Assembly (NCBI RefSeq): GCF_014206975.1
Contig: NZ_JACHOU010000007.1
Span: forward strand, 1-64,000
DNA length: 64,000 nucleotides
From: Aminobacter aganoensis
Lineage (GTDB): Bacteria; Pseudomonadota; Alphaproteobacteria; Rhizobiales; Rhizobiaceae
Direction of reading: 5' to 3'
Part shown: positions 36,310-44,916 of the stretch, one piece after another
Layout of the letters: each line of letters opens with the position of its first letter
Numbering within the stretch: position 1 is the first letter of the stretch
The notes under the pieces: generated by a model
What the model saw: only the letters and a program-made list of their open reading frames with translations
Database searches by the model: none
What the model was told of the DNA's origin: nothing
Program-made: the position numbers and the translations under genes

Positions 36310-37290
36310 GTGACGGGCATGGGCAAAGGGCAAGAACGATCCGAGATCGACCGAGGCGTCGCACTCGATGCGCGTGACTGGATCGTTCGGCTGACCGCCG
36401 GCAATCTCAGCCGGCAGGAGCTCGAGCGATTCCGCGCCTGGCAGGCGCAGTCGCCGGAACATGCCCGCGCATTCGCCCGCGAGAAGCAATTCTGGCAGCT
36501 GCTGCAAGGCGTGAACGACGGCAACCCGCCTGCCGCGCCCGTTGCGGTGCCAACGCTGCGTCGACCGGTCAGCCGGCGCTCGCTCCTCGTCGGCGGGGCG
36601 CTTGCCGCCTCGGCGGCGGCTGTCGCTGCGCCGCGTGTCATCACATGGATGCGTTCGGACTTCACCACCGGCTCGGGCGAGCAGGCGACGGCCACCTTGC
36701 CCGACGGCTCGACGATGTTGCTCAACACCAACAGTTCCGTTGCCATCGATTTCCGGGCCGGCCGGCGACTCGTGAGCCTGCTCGCCGGCGAGGCGGAGTT
36801 CGCCGTCAAGCCGGCCGCAGGCGCGCCGTTCAGCGTCTCGGCGCTTGGCGGAAGCAGCGACGCAAATGGCGGTGCCTATGCCGTGCGCTCGATCGCCGGC
36901 GAGGTCACTGTCACCGCATCGACAGGAACCGTCTCGGTGACCGGCGGAGAGGCGGGCGCTGCCGCCAACATGGTGTCGCTCGCCCCCGGACAGCAGACCC
37001 GCTACCTGAGCGGCGGCGCACCAAGGTCGGCTTCGGACGTCGACCTCGACACCGAACTCGCCTGGCGCGCCGGTCGCGTGGTGTTCGACGCCCGACCGTT
37101 CAGCAGTGCAGTCGCCGAGCTTGGCCGCTACGTTTCCGAACGGCTGGTGTTCACCACCCATGCGCATGATGCGAGCCCGATCACGGCGGTGTTCCTGACA
37201 CGCGACGCCCACGCGGCGATCGAGGCCCTGGCGCATACACAGGGGCTTTCGGTGCGCCGGGTTCCGGGCGTCGTCATCGTCATTTCCTGA
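36310..37290 (+). CDS. FecR-like transmembrane anti-sigma factor/signal transducer
   Basis: The 326-residue protein has an N-terminal cytoplasmic sigma-binding domain (about 15-65; DWIVRLTAGNLSRQELERFRAWQAQSPEHA, in two parts), a membrane segment (about 92-112; LLVGGALAASAAAVAA), the periplasmic FecR domain (about 120-230; TLPDGSTMLLNTNSSVAIDF) and a C-terminal STN-like fold (about 255-326). It relays the signal from the STN domain of the receptor to the sigma factor. The probable start is GTG 36310, or ATG 36319 three codons on. Confidence 0.9.
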   Translation: MTGMGKGQERSEIDRGVALDARDWIVRLTAGNLSRQELERFRAWQAQSPEHARAFAREKQFWQLLQGVNDGNPPAAPVAVPTLRRPVSRRSLLVGGALAASAAAVAAPRVITWMRSDFTTGSGEQATATLPDGSTMLLNTNSSVAIDFRAGRRLVSLLAGEAEFAVKPAAGAPFSVSALGGSSDANGGAYAVRSIAGEVTVTASTGTVSVTGGEAGAAANMVSLAPGQQTRYLSGGAPRSASDVDLDTELAWRAGRVVFDARPFSSAVAELGRYVSERLVFTTHAHDASPITAVFLTRDAHAAIEALAHTQGLSVRRVPGVVIVIS

Positions 37291-37418
37291 CCCTGACGAA
37301 CTCGCGCCAACTTATTTCAGAAAAAATGCAGACAGCTCTTTAGGCGACGGGCCCCGTCGCGCGTCACACCATCGAAGGCGCTCGGTGGATGGGTGCGCCA
37401 CGCTTTTTGGGGACCAGC

Positions 37419-39722
37419 ATGACGGGCAAGAGCAACAGGGATTTTGGCGGCACGGCGTCGGGGCGCCTGCTGCGGCGGCTTCTGATGGGAACGGCGCTCG
37501 GCGCGGGCATGCTCGTGGCCACCGTGCCATACGCTCCTGCCCAGGCGCAGTCGGCGCAGATGCACAGCATCAACCTGCCGGCGCAGCCGCTGGCGCAGTC
37601 ACTGAAGCAGCTCGCCGCGCAGACCGGCCTGCAGATCGCCTTCGGCACGGCCGACATCGGCTCGGCCCGCGCGCCTGCGGTCTCCGGCAACATTTCCGCC
37701 GAGCAGGCGCTCGGCAGCGTGCTTTCCGGCAGCGGCCTCAGCTACCGCTTCACCGGCCCCAACACGGTGTCGATCCAGTCGGCGGTAGCGAGCGCTTCGA
37801 CCGGCGGCCTCAATATCGCGGCCAATGGCGCGGTCGTCCTGAACACGATCGACATCAACGCCCAGGGCGGCGAAGGCGGGGTCAACAACGTCCAGATCAC
37901 GGCGGAGGACCTGGCGCGGAAAAAGCCGGCCGACCTGCAGGAAGTGTTTGCCGACGAGCCCAAGGTTGCCGTCGGCAGCTCGCTGCCGATGTCGCAGAAG
38001 GTCTATGTCCAGGGCATCGAGGAAACCAACCTTGCGGTGACCGTCGATGGCGCGCGGCAGAACAACAAGGTGTTCCACCACAACGCGACCAACCTGATCG
38101 ATCCGTCGCTGCTCAAGGCCGTCAGCGTCGACGCCGGCGTTGCGCCGGCCGATGCCGGACCAGGCGCGCTGGGCGGCGCGATCGCCTACGAGACCAAGGA
38201 CGCGCGCGACCTGCTGGAGCCGGGCAAGAGCATCGGCGGGCTTGTCACCGGAACCTACGACTTCAACAGCAAGACCCCCACGGTCGGCCTGTCGGCCTAT
38301 GGCATCGAAGGCGGCTTCGAATATTTCGGCTACCTGAACTTTGCCAAGGGCGACAACTTCACCGCCGGCAATGGCAGCGTCATCGACGGCACCAGCGCCA
38401 ACCTGCTGAGCGGTCTGGGCAAGGTTGCCTATCAGGCGGAAAGCGGCCACCGCTTCGAGCTGAGCCACGAGCAGTTGCGCGACGACGCTCCACGTCCGTT
38501 CCGGGCCAACATGGGCAAACTCGTTCCCCCGAAATCCTGGGAACCAGATGTTCGCGACTACACGCTCGACCGAAGCAGCACCGTCTTCACCTATACCGAT
38601 GAGTCGCCTGAAGGATGGTGGGATCCGAAAGTGGTGATCGCCTACACCAGCGCCCGGGTGGAGACGCTGATCTATCCGAGACCGGTGGCCCCAAGCACCG
38701 AGTCCGACACCTATACCGGCGTCGGAAAGACCGAGAGCTTCAACGGCAAGGCGGAAAATCGTTTCGCGCTCGACATGGGCAGCATTACGGCCGGCTTCGA
38801 TTTCTACAAGGACACCGCCGATCTCGAAGACAAGTTCGAACCCGGGACCGAGCATGCCAGCAATGTCGGCCTCTACGCCCAGGCGCGGCTGGAGCCATGG
38901 GAACGGACGCGGCTTTCCTTCGGCGCACGTGGCGACAACCAGTGGTTCGAGGGAGTCACAGGCGAGGAGTGGACCAATGCCGGACTGAGCGGCAACGTCT
39001 CCGGCGAATATGATCTCGTCCCCGATTTCCTGACCGCCAAGGCGGGCTATTCGCATGTCTGGGCCGGTGTGCCGCTGGCGGAAAACTTCAACTTCAATCC
39101 GAACTGGAACTATGGCGACGGGCCGAAGCCGGTGACCTCGGACAACCTCACCGCCGGACTGGTCGCCACCTATCAGGGCTTCACGCTAGAAGCCGGCATC
39201 TTCCGCACCGACATCTACGACGCCCGCTCCGCCCTCTACAAGACCACCGCCTTCGAGGCCCATGATGTCCGTTCCCAGGGCTTCACCCTCAGCGGCGGCT
39301 ACGACTGGGGTTCGGGCCACGCCAGTATCAAGTACGTCAACATCGACGTCACCATCGATGGCAAGCCGGCTGACTCCTACCTCGGCAACTACCTGGTGAC
39401 GCCGGTCGGCCAGATCTTCACGCTGGCGGCGCTTCACCGTTTCGACGACTGGGGCGTGACCGTCGGCGGCGACGTCGAGATCGCCCTCGACTACGACAAG
39501 GTGCCAGCCGGATCACAGAAGATCGAGGGGCATGAGGTGGTCAACGTCTTCATCGAGTACCAGCCGCCGTCGAACCCAAACCTGACCTTCCGCGGCGAGG
39601 TGAAGAACCTGTTCGACGAGGACTACGCCAGCAGGGCAACCTATGGCCAGGAGTTCGGCGACGTCAGGCCGCTGTTGGAGCCGGGCCGGTCGTTCCGCTT
39701 GAGCGCAACCGCAAAGTTCTGA
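37419..39722 (+). CDS. TonB-dependent receptor with N-terminal STN signalling domain (heme-receptor-like or siderophore)
   Basis: The 767-residue outer-membrane receptor has a signal peptide ending APAQAQ, then an STN domain (about 45-130; LPAQPLAQSLKQLAAQTGLQ), which contacts FecR. The plug (about 155-260; VYVQGIEETNLAVTVDGARQ; PGALGGAIAYETKD) and a barrel ending RSFRLSATAKF follow. The plug motifs resemble the heme/hemoglobin receptor group (HasR-like). Its position between ECF/FecR and a petrobactin-type cluster makes a siderophore ligand equally plausible. The start at ATG 37419 has TTGGGGA five bases upstream; ATG 37389 is an alternative. Confidence 0.88.
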   Translation: MTGKSNRDFGGTASGRLLRRLLMGTALGAGMLVATVPYAPAQAQSAQMHSINLPAQPLAQSLKQLAAQTGLQIAFGTADIGSARAPAVSGNISAEQALGSVLSGSGLSYRFTGPNTVSIQSAVASASTGGLNIAANGAVVLNTIDINAQGGEGGVNNVQITAEDLARKKPADLQEVFADEPKVAVGSSLPMSQKVYVQGIEETNLAVTVDGARQNNKVFHHNATNLIDPSLLKAVSVDAGVAPADAGPGALGGAIAYETKDARDLLEPGKSIGGLVTGTYDFNSKTPTVGLSAYGIEGGFEYFGYLNFAKGDNFTAGNGSVIDGTSANLLSGLGKVAYQAESGHRFELSHEQLRDDAPRPFRANMGKLVPPKSWEPDVRDYTLDRSSTVFTYTDESPEGWWDPKVVIAYTSARVETLIYPRPVAPSTESDTYTGVGKTESFNGKAENRFALDMGSITAGFDFYKDTADLEDKFEPGTEHASNVGLYAQARLEPWERTRLSFGARGDNQWFEGVTGEEWTNAGLSGNVSGEYDLVPDFLTAKAGYSHVWAGVPLAENFNFNPNWNYGDGPKPVTSDNLTAGLVATYQGFTLEAGIFRTDIYDARSALYKTTAFEAHDVRSQGFTLSGGYDWGSGHASIKYVNIDVTIDGKPADSYLGNYLVTPVGQIFTLAALHRFDDWGVTVGGDVEIALDYDKVPAGSQKIEGHEVVNVFIEYQPPSNPNLTFRGEVKNLFDEDYASRATYGQEFGDVRPLLEPGRSFRLSATAKF

Positions 39723-39732
39723 ACCCGGTGGC

Positions 39733-39751
39733 CACGGGCCTTGCCCGTGGT
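39733..39751 (+). terminator. Hairpin after the receptor gene
   Basis: An 8-bp stem CCACGGGC/GCCCGTGG with a 3-base loop starts 11 bp after the receptor stop codon. The T-run is weak (CATTT), so it may reduce rather than stop transcription into the DUF2218 gene. Confidence 0.4.
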
Positions 39752-39788
39752 GCCCATTTGGCATCAACGACGGACAGGGAACGAAACC

Positions 39789-40073
39789 ATGGTTCAATCG
39801 TCGGGCAGGTTCGAAACCGAACATGGCGCCAAGTACCTGACCCAGCTCTGCAAGCACTTCGCGCACAAGATCGAGGTGTCCCATGCCGATCGGCGCGGCG
39901 AATGCCATTTCCCGTTCGGCCATGCCGTGCTGGAAGCCGACGACGCTGCGCTGACCATCGAGCTGGACGCACCCGATGCCGACCAGTTGGCTCGAACCAA
40001 GTCTGTGATCGACGACCATCTCGCCCGCTTCGCCTTCCGCGAGCCCGGGCGTGCCATCCAGTGGAGTGCCTGA
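39789..40073 (+). CDS. DUF2218 family protein
   Basis: The 94-residue cytoplasmic protein begins MVQSSGRFETEHGAKYLTQL. The conserved HFAHKIEV and the region ADRRGECHFPFGHAVLEAD are the hallmark of DUF2218 proteins. Their biochemical role is not established, but such genes often sit beside TonB receptors and siderophore uptake genes. GGGA precedes the ATG. It lies between the receptor and the siderophore genes, so it may act in handling the incoming ferric ligand. Confidence 0.75.
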   Translation: MVQSSGRFETEHGAKYLTQLCKHFAHKIEVSHADRRGECHFPFGHAVLEADDAALTIELDAPDADQLARTKSVIDDHLARFAFREPGRAIQWSA

Positions 40074-40090
40074 GGCCAGCCTTCGTTCTC

Positions 40091-40105
40091 CGATAAAATC
40101 CGTCA
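40091..40105. promoter_or_regulatory. Degenerate IRO-like site upstream of asbA
   Basis: CGA-N9-TCA (40091-40105) differs from the IRO consensus TGA-N9-TCA at one base and shares GATAAAA-N3-GTCA with the site in front of exbB. It lies 53 bp upstream of asbA. It is a possible iron-regulated operator for the siderophore operon. Confidence 0.4.
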
Positions 40106-40158
40106 GATACCTAGCTGCTGCAAGGCATTCGGTCGGTCCAACCACATGGTGACGACAG

Positions 40159-41940
40159 ATGAAGCTCACGCCGCGGCAGGTTGCCGAACATGCGACGTTC
40201 CAGAATTTCGCGAACTGCTATGTCCGTGAAATCTCGCCCGGCAGGGTGACCCAGCACAGGGGCGGAGCCGAGGATCCCGTCGATTGCATCGAGTGGGTGC
40301 TGGCGGCCCAGCAACTTGTGCTCCGCGCCGAGCTTGTGTCGCATTCCCGCTGCGGGCCGCACCGCTTCGGCCAGACCTGGGTCCGCCGGGCGACCGACGC
40401 CGGCTGGCGTCACAGCGAGCCGTTCGCGGCACTGCAGCTGTTGCTGCACGAAGCCTACAGGCAGTTGCACGACGAGCGCAGCGATGCCATGCGCGGCTGC
40501 GAACTCGAACTGCTCGGCCGGGCACTGCAGAGCTACCAGCAGACGCTGCGCTACATCGAAGCGCATGGTGCCGCTACGGAGGACGACAGCTTCATCGCTG
40601 CCGAACAGTCGCTGGTGTTCGGGCACTCGCTGCACCCGACGCCGAAGAGCCGGCAAGGCATGACGTCGTGGCAAGAGCCGAGCTACGCCCCCGAGCTGCA
40701 CGGCAGGTTCCAGCTCGTCTATTTCGCCGCCGATGCCTCTGTCGTCAGCCACAAGTCGGCAGCCGCCGAGACCGCGCCGGAGATCGTCGCTGCGCTGGCA
40801 GGCGCCGGCGAAATCGAAACGCGGCCCGGCGAGATGCTGTTGCCGATGCACCCGCTGCAGGCCGAAGCGCTGCTGCTCGATGACGGCGTGCGCGATCTGG
40901 TGGCCGCCGGCAAGCTCAGGCTCGCCGGTGCCGCCGGCCCTGCCTTCACGGCGACGTCTTCGGTGCGCACGGTCTACAACGAAGACCTGCCGTGGATGCT
41001 CAAGTTCTCGCTGCCGGTGCGCATCACCAATTCGCTCAGGGTCAACAGCCGCAAGGAGCTGGAAGCGGGTGTCGCCGTGGCCAAGCTGCTCGGGCGGACG
41101 GGCATCGGCAGCGGCGACAGCCGTTTCAAGGTGATCGCCGACCCGGCCTACATCACCCTCGACCTTCCCGGCCGCTGCGAAAGCGGCTTCGAGGTGATCC
41201 TGCGCGAGAACCCGTTCGTCGCCTGCGGGGGGCGCGGCAAGATCACCATCGCCGCACTCACCGCCGAGCCGCTGCCGGGCCAACAGTCGCGGCTGGAGCG
41301 GATCATCAGGGCGCTGTGCCTGCGCGACGGAACGCATCCGGAACTGGTCTGCAAGCACTGGTTCCAGCGCTATCTCGACTGCGCGCTCGACCCGCTGGTG
41401 TCGCTCTACGACGACTTCGGGCTGGCACTGGAGGCGCACCAGCAGAACAGCCTGCTCGACGTCAGCCAGGGCTATCCGAGCGCCAGCTACTACCGCGACA
41501 ACCAGGGCTTCTACCTCTCCAAGCGATACCGCGCCCGCTTCAGCCTGCATGTGCCGGAAGCTGCCGAGATCGCCTCGCTCTATTATGACGACCGCGACAT
41601 CCAGGACCGCTTCGCCTACTACCTTGTCGTCAACCAGATCTTCTCGGTCATCGCCCGCATGGGGCATGACGGCCTGATCGACGAAGAGGTGCTGCTGCGC
41701 CTGCTGCGCGACCGCCTGGAGGTGTTGTCGCGCACGACCAGTGCCGTCGGCCGCGAATTCGTCCGCGGCGTGCTCGACCGCCCGACGGTGGCTTTCAAGG
41801 CCAATCTGATGACGCGGCTGTTCGACGTCGACGAGTTGCAGACCAGCAACGAGCGTTCACTCTACGCCCGCCAGCCCAACCCGCTCTTCGCCGCCATCGC
41901 CGGCCTCTATCACGGAGACGGCAGTGCCCTTGCCTCTTGA
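40159..41940 (+). CDS. asbA: Petrobactin-type NIS siderophore synthetase AsbA
   Basis: The 593-residue IucA/IucC-family enzyme is expected to condense citrate with spermidine (or an aroylated spermidine) using ATP. Similarity to AsbA, as I recall that protein, is strong along the chain: AEHATFQNFANCY at residue 9, EQSLVFGHSLHPTPKSRQG (about 150), LLPMHPLQAEALLL, TATSSVRTVYN, FEVILRENPF, LEAHQQNSLLD and YYRDNQGFYLS. It is the first gene of a six-step biosynthetic operon. The next gene overlaps its end by 17 bases. Confidence 0.9.
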   Translation: MKLTPRQVAEHATFQNFANCYVREISPGRVTQHRGGAEDPVDCIEWVLAAQQLVLRAELVSHSRCGPHRFGQTWVRRATDAGWRHSEPFAALQLLLHEAYRQLHDERSDAMRGCELELLGRALQSYQQTLRYIEAHGAATEDDSFIAAEQSLVFGHSLHPTPKSRQGMTSWQEPSYAPELHGRFQLVYFAADASVVSHKSAAAETAPEIVAALAGAGEIETRPGEMLLPMHPLQAEALLLDDGVRDLVAAGKLRLAGAAGPAFTATSSVRTVYNEDLPWMLKFSLPVRITNSLRVNSRKELEAGVAVAKLLGRTGIGSGDSRFKVIADPAYITLDLPGRCESGFEVILRENPFVACGGRGKITIAALTAEPLPGQQSRLERIIRALCLRDGTHPELVCKHWFQRYLDCALDPLVSLYDDFGLALEAHQQNSLLDVSQGYPSASYYRDNQGFYLSKRYRARFSLHVPEAAEIASLYYDDRDIQDRFAYYLVVNQIFSVIARMGHDGLIDEEVLLRLLRDRLEVLSRTTSAVGREFVRGVLDRPTVAFKANLMTRLFDVDELQTSNERSLYARQPNPLFAAIAGLYHGDGSALAS

Positions 41941-43636
41941 CCTGCCGGGGCGCCCGGACGAGCGCGTCGTCAGGCAACTTGTCGAGGCCGTGCTGTTCGA
42001 AAAGCTTATCGCGGCAACGATTGCCGAGGACGGCGACCAGCTTGCCTTCTCATGGTCGCATGAGGGCAAGCGCTTTCGCTGCGCCGGCGTCGAAGGCGCG
42101 TTCAGCCGCATCCGCATCGCGCCGGGTTCGGTCGAGAGCGAAGGATGCGACGGCACCTGGCGCCCGGCTGCGCTGGACGAGCTGGTCGGGAGCCTGCCGG
42201 CATCCGCGGACGACAGGCGCCGGCTGCTCGGCGAGTTGCAGAGCACGCTTGCCCATTGCAGCTGGAACGACCGCAACCTGCCACAGCGCGCCCGCCGCGA
42301 TCTCGGCTTCGCCGCACTCGAAGGCGCGCTGCACGAAGGCCATGCCTACCATCCCTGCTTCAAGGCGCGGACAGGGTTCAGCGAAAGCGACCATCGCGAC
42401 TTCGGACCCGAAGGCGGCAACAGCTTCCAGCTCGCCTGGCTGCTGGTGCGGCGCGAAGAGGTGAACCAGCGCCTGCCCGTCGACGAAGCGACCTTCTGGA
42501 CCGGCGAGCTTGGCGCGGAGACCTTCGCCCGGATAGAGAAGCGTCGCTCCGAGCTGGACCTGGGCCGGGACGAGTTCGCGCTGCTGCCGCTGCATCCCTG
42601 GCAGTGGACGGCGCTGAAGGACACGCTGCTGGCGCCATGGCTGGCGGACGGGACGGCCCATTTCGCCGGCATTTCGGGCGACCGCTACACGGCGAGCCAG
42701 TCGATCCGGACATTGCTCAATGCCGACCGGCCCGAGGCGGCGAACGTCAAGCTGTCGATGAACATGAGCAACTCGTCGTCGCTGCGGACGATCGAGCCGC
42801 ATTCGGTGTGCACGGCGCCGGTGATCTCATGCTGGCTGGGCGACATCGTCGCCGGCGACCCGCTGTTCCGGACCGCCTACCCGCTGACGGTGCTCGACGA
42901 ATATGCCGGCATCATCGCCGGCCGCGACGGCCCGCTCGCCGGGCAGCTCGCCGCGATCTGGCGCCGCAGCGTCAGCTCGGTGCTCGGCGAAGGCGAACAG
43001 GCGGTGCCGTTCAACGCGCTGATGACGATCGAGCATGACGGCAAGCCGTTCATCGACGAGTGGGTCCGCCGCCACGGCTTCCGTGCCTGGCTCGGTCAGC
43101 TGTTGCAGGTCGCCATCCTGCCGGTGTGGCACCTGCTGGTCGGGCACGGCATCGCCACCGAGGCGCATGGCCAGAACATGGTGCTCGTCCACCGCGACGG
43201 CTGGCCGGTCCGACTGGTGCTGCGCGACTTTCACGACAGCGTCGAATACGTGCCCCACTTCCTGCGCGACCCCGGCAAGGTGCCCGACTTCCTGGCGCTC
43301 GACCCGGCTTATCGCGAGGCCCTTCCCGACCAGTACTACTGGATGGAGGACGTCGAGACGCTCGGCGAACTGGTGACGGACGCGCTGTTCGTCTTCAACA
43401 TGGCCGAGATCTCGCACCTGCTGCAGACCCATTACGGACTGCGCGAGGCCGATTTCTGGAAAACGGTCCGGCACATGCTGTCCGACTATGCCGCCGGCCA
43501 CGGCGTGGCCGCGCGCCAGGCGCAGCTCGGCCTCGCCCGCCCAGAGATCGCCGCCGAGGCGCTGCTTGCCCGCAAGCTCAACATCGGCCGTTCGAGCCAC
43601 GTCGTTTCCAACACCCTCTCCACCGCCCACGCCTGA
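41924..43636 (+). CDS. asbB: Petrobactin-type NIS siderophore synthetase AsbB
   Basis: The 570-residue second IucA/IucC-family enzyme would couple the second spermidine arm to the citrate intermediate. Family motifs are KARTGFS (about 144), LPLHPWQWTALKD, YTASQSIRTLLN, KLSMNMSNSSSLRTIEP and HGQNMVLVHRDGWPVRLVLRDFHD (in two parts; the last gives metal and ATP-site residues). It starts with GTG at 41924 inside the end of asbA, with GGAGA six bases upstream, so the two synthetases are translationally coupled. Confidence 0.9.
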   Translation: MPLPLDLPGRPDERVVRQLVEAVLFEKLIAATIAEDGDQLAFSWSHEGKRFRCAGVEGAFSRIRIAPGSVESEGCDGTWRPAALDELVGSLPASADDRRRLLGELQSTLAHCSWNDRNLPQRARRDLGFAALEGALHEGHAYHPCFKARTGFSESDHRDFGPEGGNSFQLAWLLVRREEVNQRLPVDEATFWTGELGAETFARIEKRRSELDLGRDEFALLPLHPWQWTALKDTLLAPWLADGTAHFAGISGDRYTASQSIRTLLNADRPEAANVKLSMNMSNSSSLRTIEPHSVCTAPVISCWLGDIVAGDPLFRTAYPLTVLDEYAGIIAGRDGPLAGQLAAIWRRSVSSVLGEGEQAVPFNALMTIEHDGKPFIDEWVRRHGFRAWLGQLLQVAILPVWHLLVGHGIATEAHGQNMVLVHRDGWPVRLVLRDFHDSVEYVPHFLRDPGKVPDFLALDPAYREALPDQYYWMEDVETLGELVTDALFVFNMAEISHLLQTHYGLREADFWKTVRHMLSDYAAGHGVAARQAQLGLARPEIAAEALLARKLNIGRSSHVVSNTLSTAHA

Positions 43637-43647
43637 AGGGAAAATCG

Positions 43648-44916
43648 ATGCTCCAGATCGACGACAGGTACTACGACCGACAGAAATTCGAGCAGATGGT
43701 GGCGGAAAGCGCCGACAGGGCCAGCCTCGACGCGAATGCGCGCTACGCCGTGTGCTTCACTGATACCGCCGGCTGGCTGGCGCTGTTCTTCGCCATCCGC
43801 GACATCGGCGCCAGCGTCTTCCCGATCCATCCTGCGACGCCGCACCCCGCGGCGCGCCGGCTGGCTGCCGCCGCAGGCTGCCACGCGCTGTATTTCAACA
43901 GCCTCGAAGCGGAGAGCCTGTCGGCCGAGATCGAGCCGGCCTCGCAGGGCCAGCTCTTGCAGATGAGCTCCGGCACCACGGGTGCGCCGAAATGCATCGC
44001 GCGAAGCTGGGCCGATATCGACGCCGAGGTGGCGAGCTATGCCGCGACGTTCCGCCAGCCCGAGGAGATGACGCCGGTCATCGCCTGCCCGACGACGCAT
44101 TCCTACGGCCTGATCTGCGGCATACTGGTGGCGCTCAAGCGCGGCCGCACGCCCGTCGTCGTCGATGCCGGCAATCCGAAATACCTGCTGCGGATCTTGC
44201 GCGACATCGAGCGGCCTCTGCTCTACTCGTCGCCGGCGGTGCTGCACACGCTGGCGCGGCTGATGCCCGAGGGCGAGACGCTGCACGCGGCCATGACCTC
44301 GGGCACGGTTCTGCCCGAACCGTGGTTCGCGCGCATCCGGGCCCGCACGACGCATCTGTTCCAGCAATATGGCTGCTCGGAAACCGGCTGCATCGCGGTC
44401 AATCCCGACGTCACCGACGCGGCCGACATGGGTTTCGTGCTGCCGCACCACGTTGTTACCTGCAGCAACAGCGCGGTCGCGCCGTCCGAGATGATCGTCA
44501 GCGGACCGGCCGGCGAGATCGCGACCCGAGACCTCGGCTATTTCCGGCCCGACGGCATGCTGGTGTTCGTCTCCCGCCTCGACGACACCATCAATGTCTC
44601 CGGCCTCAACGTCTATCCGCGCGAGGTCGAGGACGTGGTGATGTCAATGCCTTCGGTCACCGACGCCGTCGCCTTCCGCAAGACGGACACGCTGGCGGGC
44701 GAACGGGTCGGCCTGCTGTTCAGCGCCAGCGAACGGCTGGACGGCCCGGCCGTGCGGCAGTGGTGCGCCCGCAACCTCGCCAGCCACCAGCTGCCGATGG
44801 AAATCGTCCAGGTCGACGCGATCCCGCGCCAGGCCAACGGCAAGATCAGCCGCCGCGAGGTGGCGGCGCAGCATGCAGCGGGACAGTTCACGGCCTTGGT
44901 GAGGGAGGTCGCGTGA
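43648..44916 (+). CDS. asbC: 3,4-dihydroxybenzoate-AMP ligase AsbC
   Basis: The 422-residue adenylate-forming enzyme activates 3,4-dihydroxybenzoate for loading onto the aryl carrier domain of the next gene product. The core motif MSSGTTGAPK is at 106-115. Further motifs are QQYGCSETG, GYFRPDG with VSRLDDTINVSGLNVYPREVE (hinge region) and the catalytic lysine in QANGKISRRE near the end. It is shorter than typical adenylating enzymes, as AsbC is. GAAGGG precedes the ATG. Specificity for 3,4- rather than 2,3-dihydroxybenzoate is inferred from the adjacent asbF. Confidence 0.88.
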   Translation: MLQIDDRYYDRQKFEQMVAESADRASLDANARYAVCFTDTAGWLALFFAIRDIGASVFPIHPATPHPAARRLAAAAGCHALYFNSLEAESLSAEIEPASQGQLLQMSSGTTGAPKCIARSWADIDAEVASYAATFRQPEEMTPVIACPTTHSYGLICGILVALKRGRTPVVVDAGNPKYLLRILRDIERPLLYSSPAVLHTLARLMPEGETLHAAMTSGTVLPEPWFARIRARTTHLFQQYGCSETGCIAVNPDVTDAADMGFVLPHHVVTCSNSAVAPSEMIVSGPAGEIATRDLGYFRPDGMLVFVSRLDDTINVSGLNVYPREVEDVVMSMPSVTDAVAFRKTDTLAGERVGLLFSASERLDGPAVRQWCARNLASHQLPMEIVQVDAIPRQANGKISRREVAAQHAAGQFTALVREVA

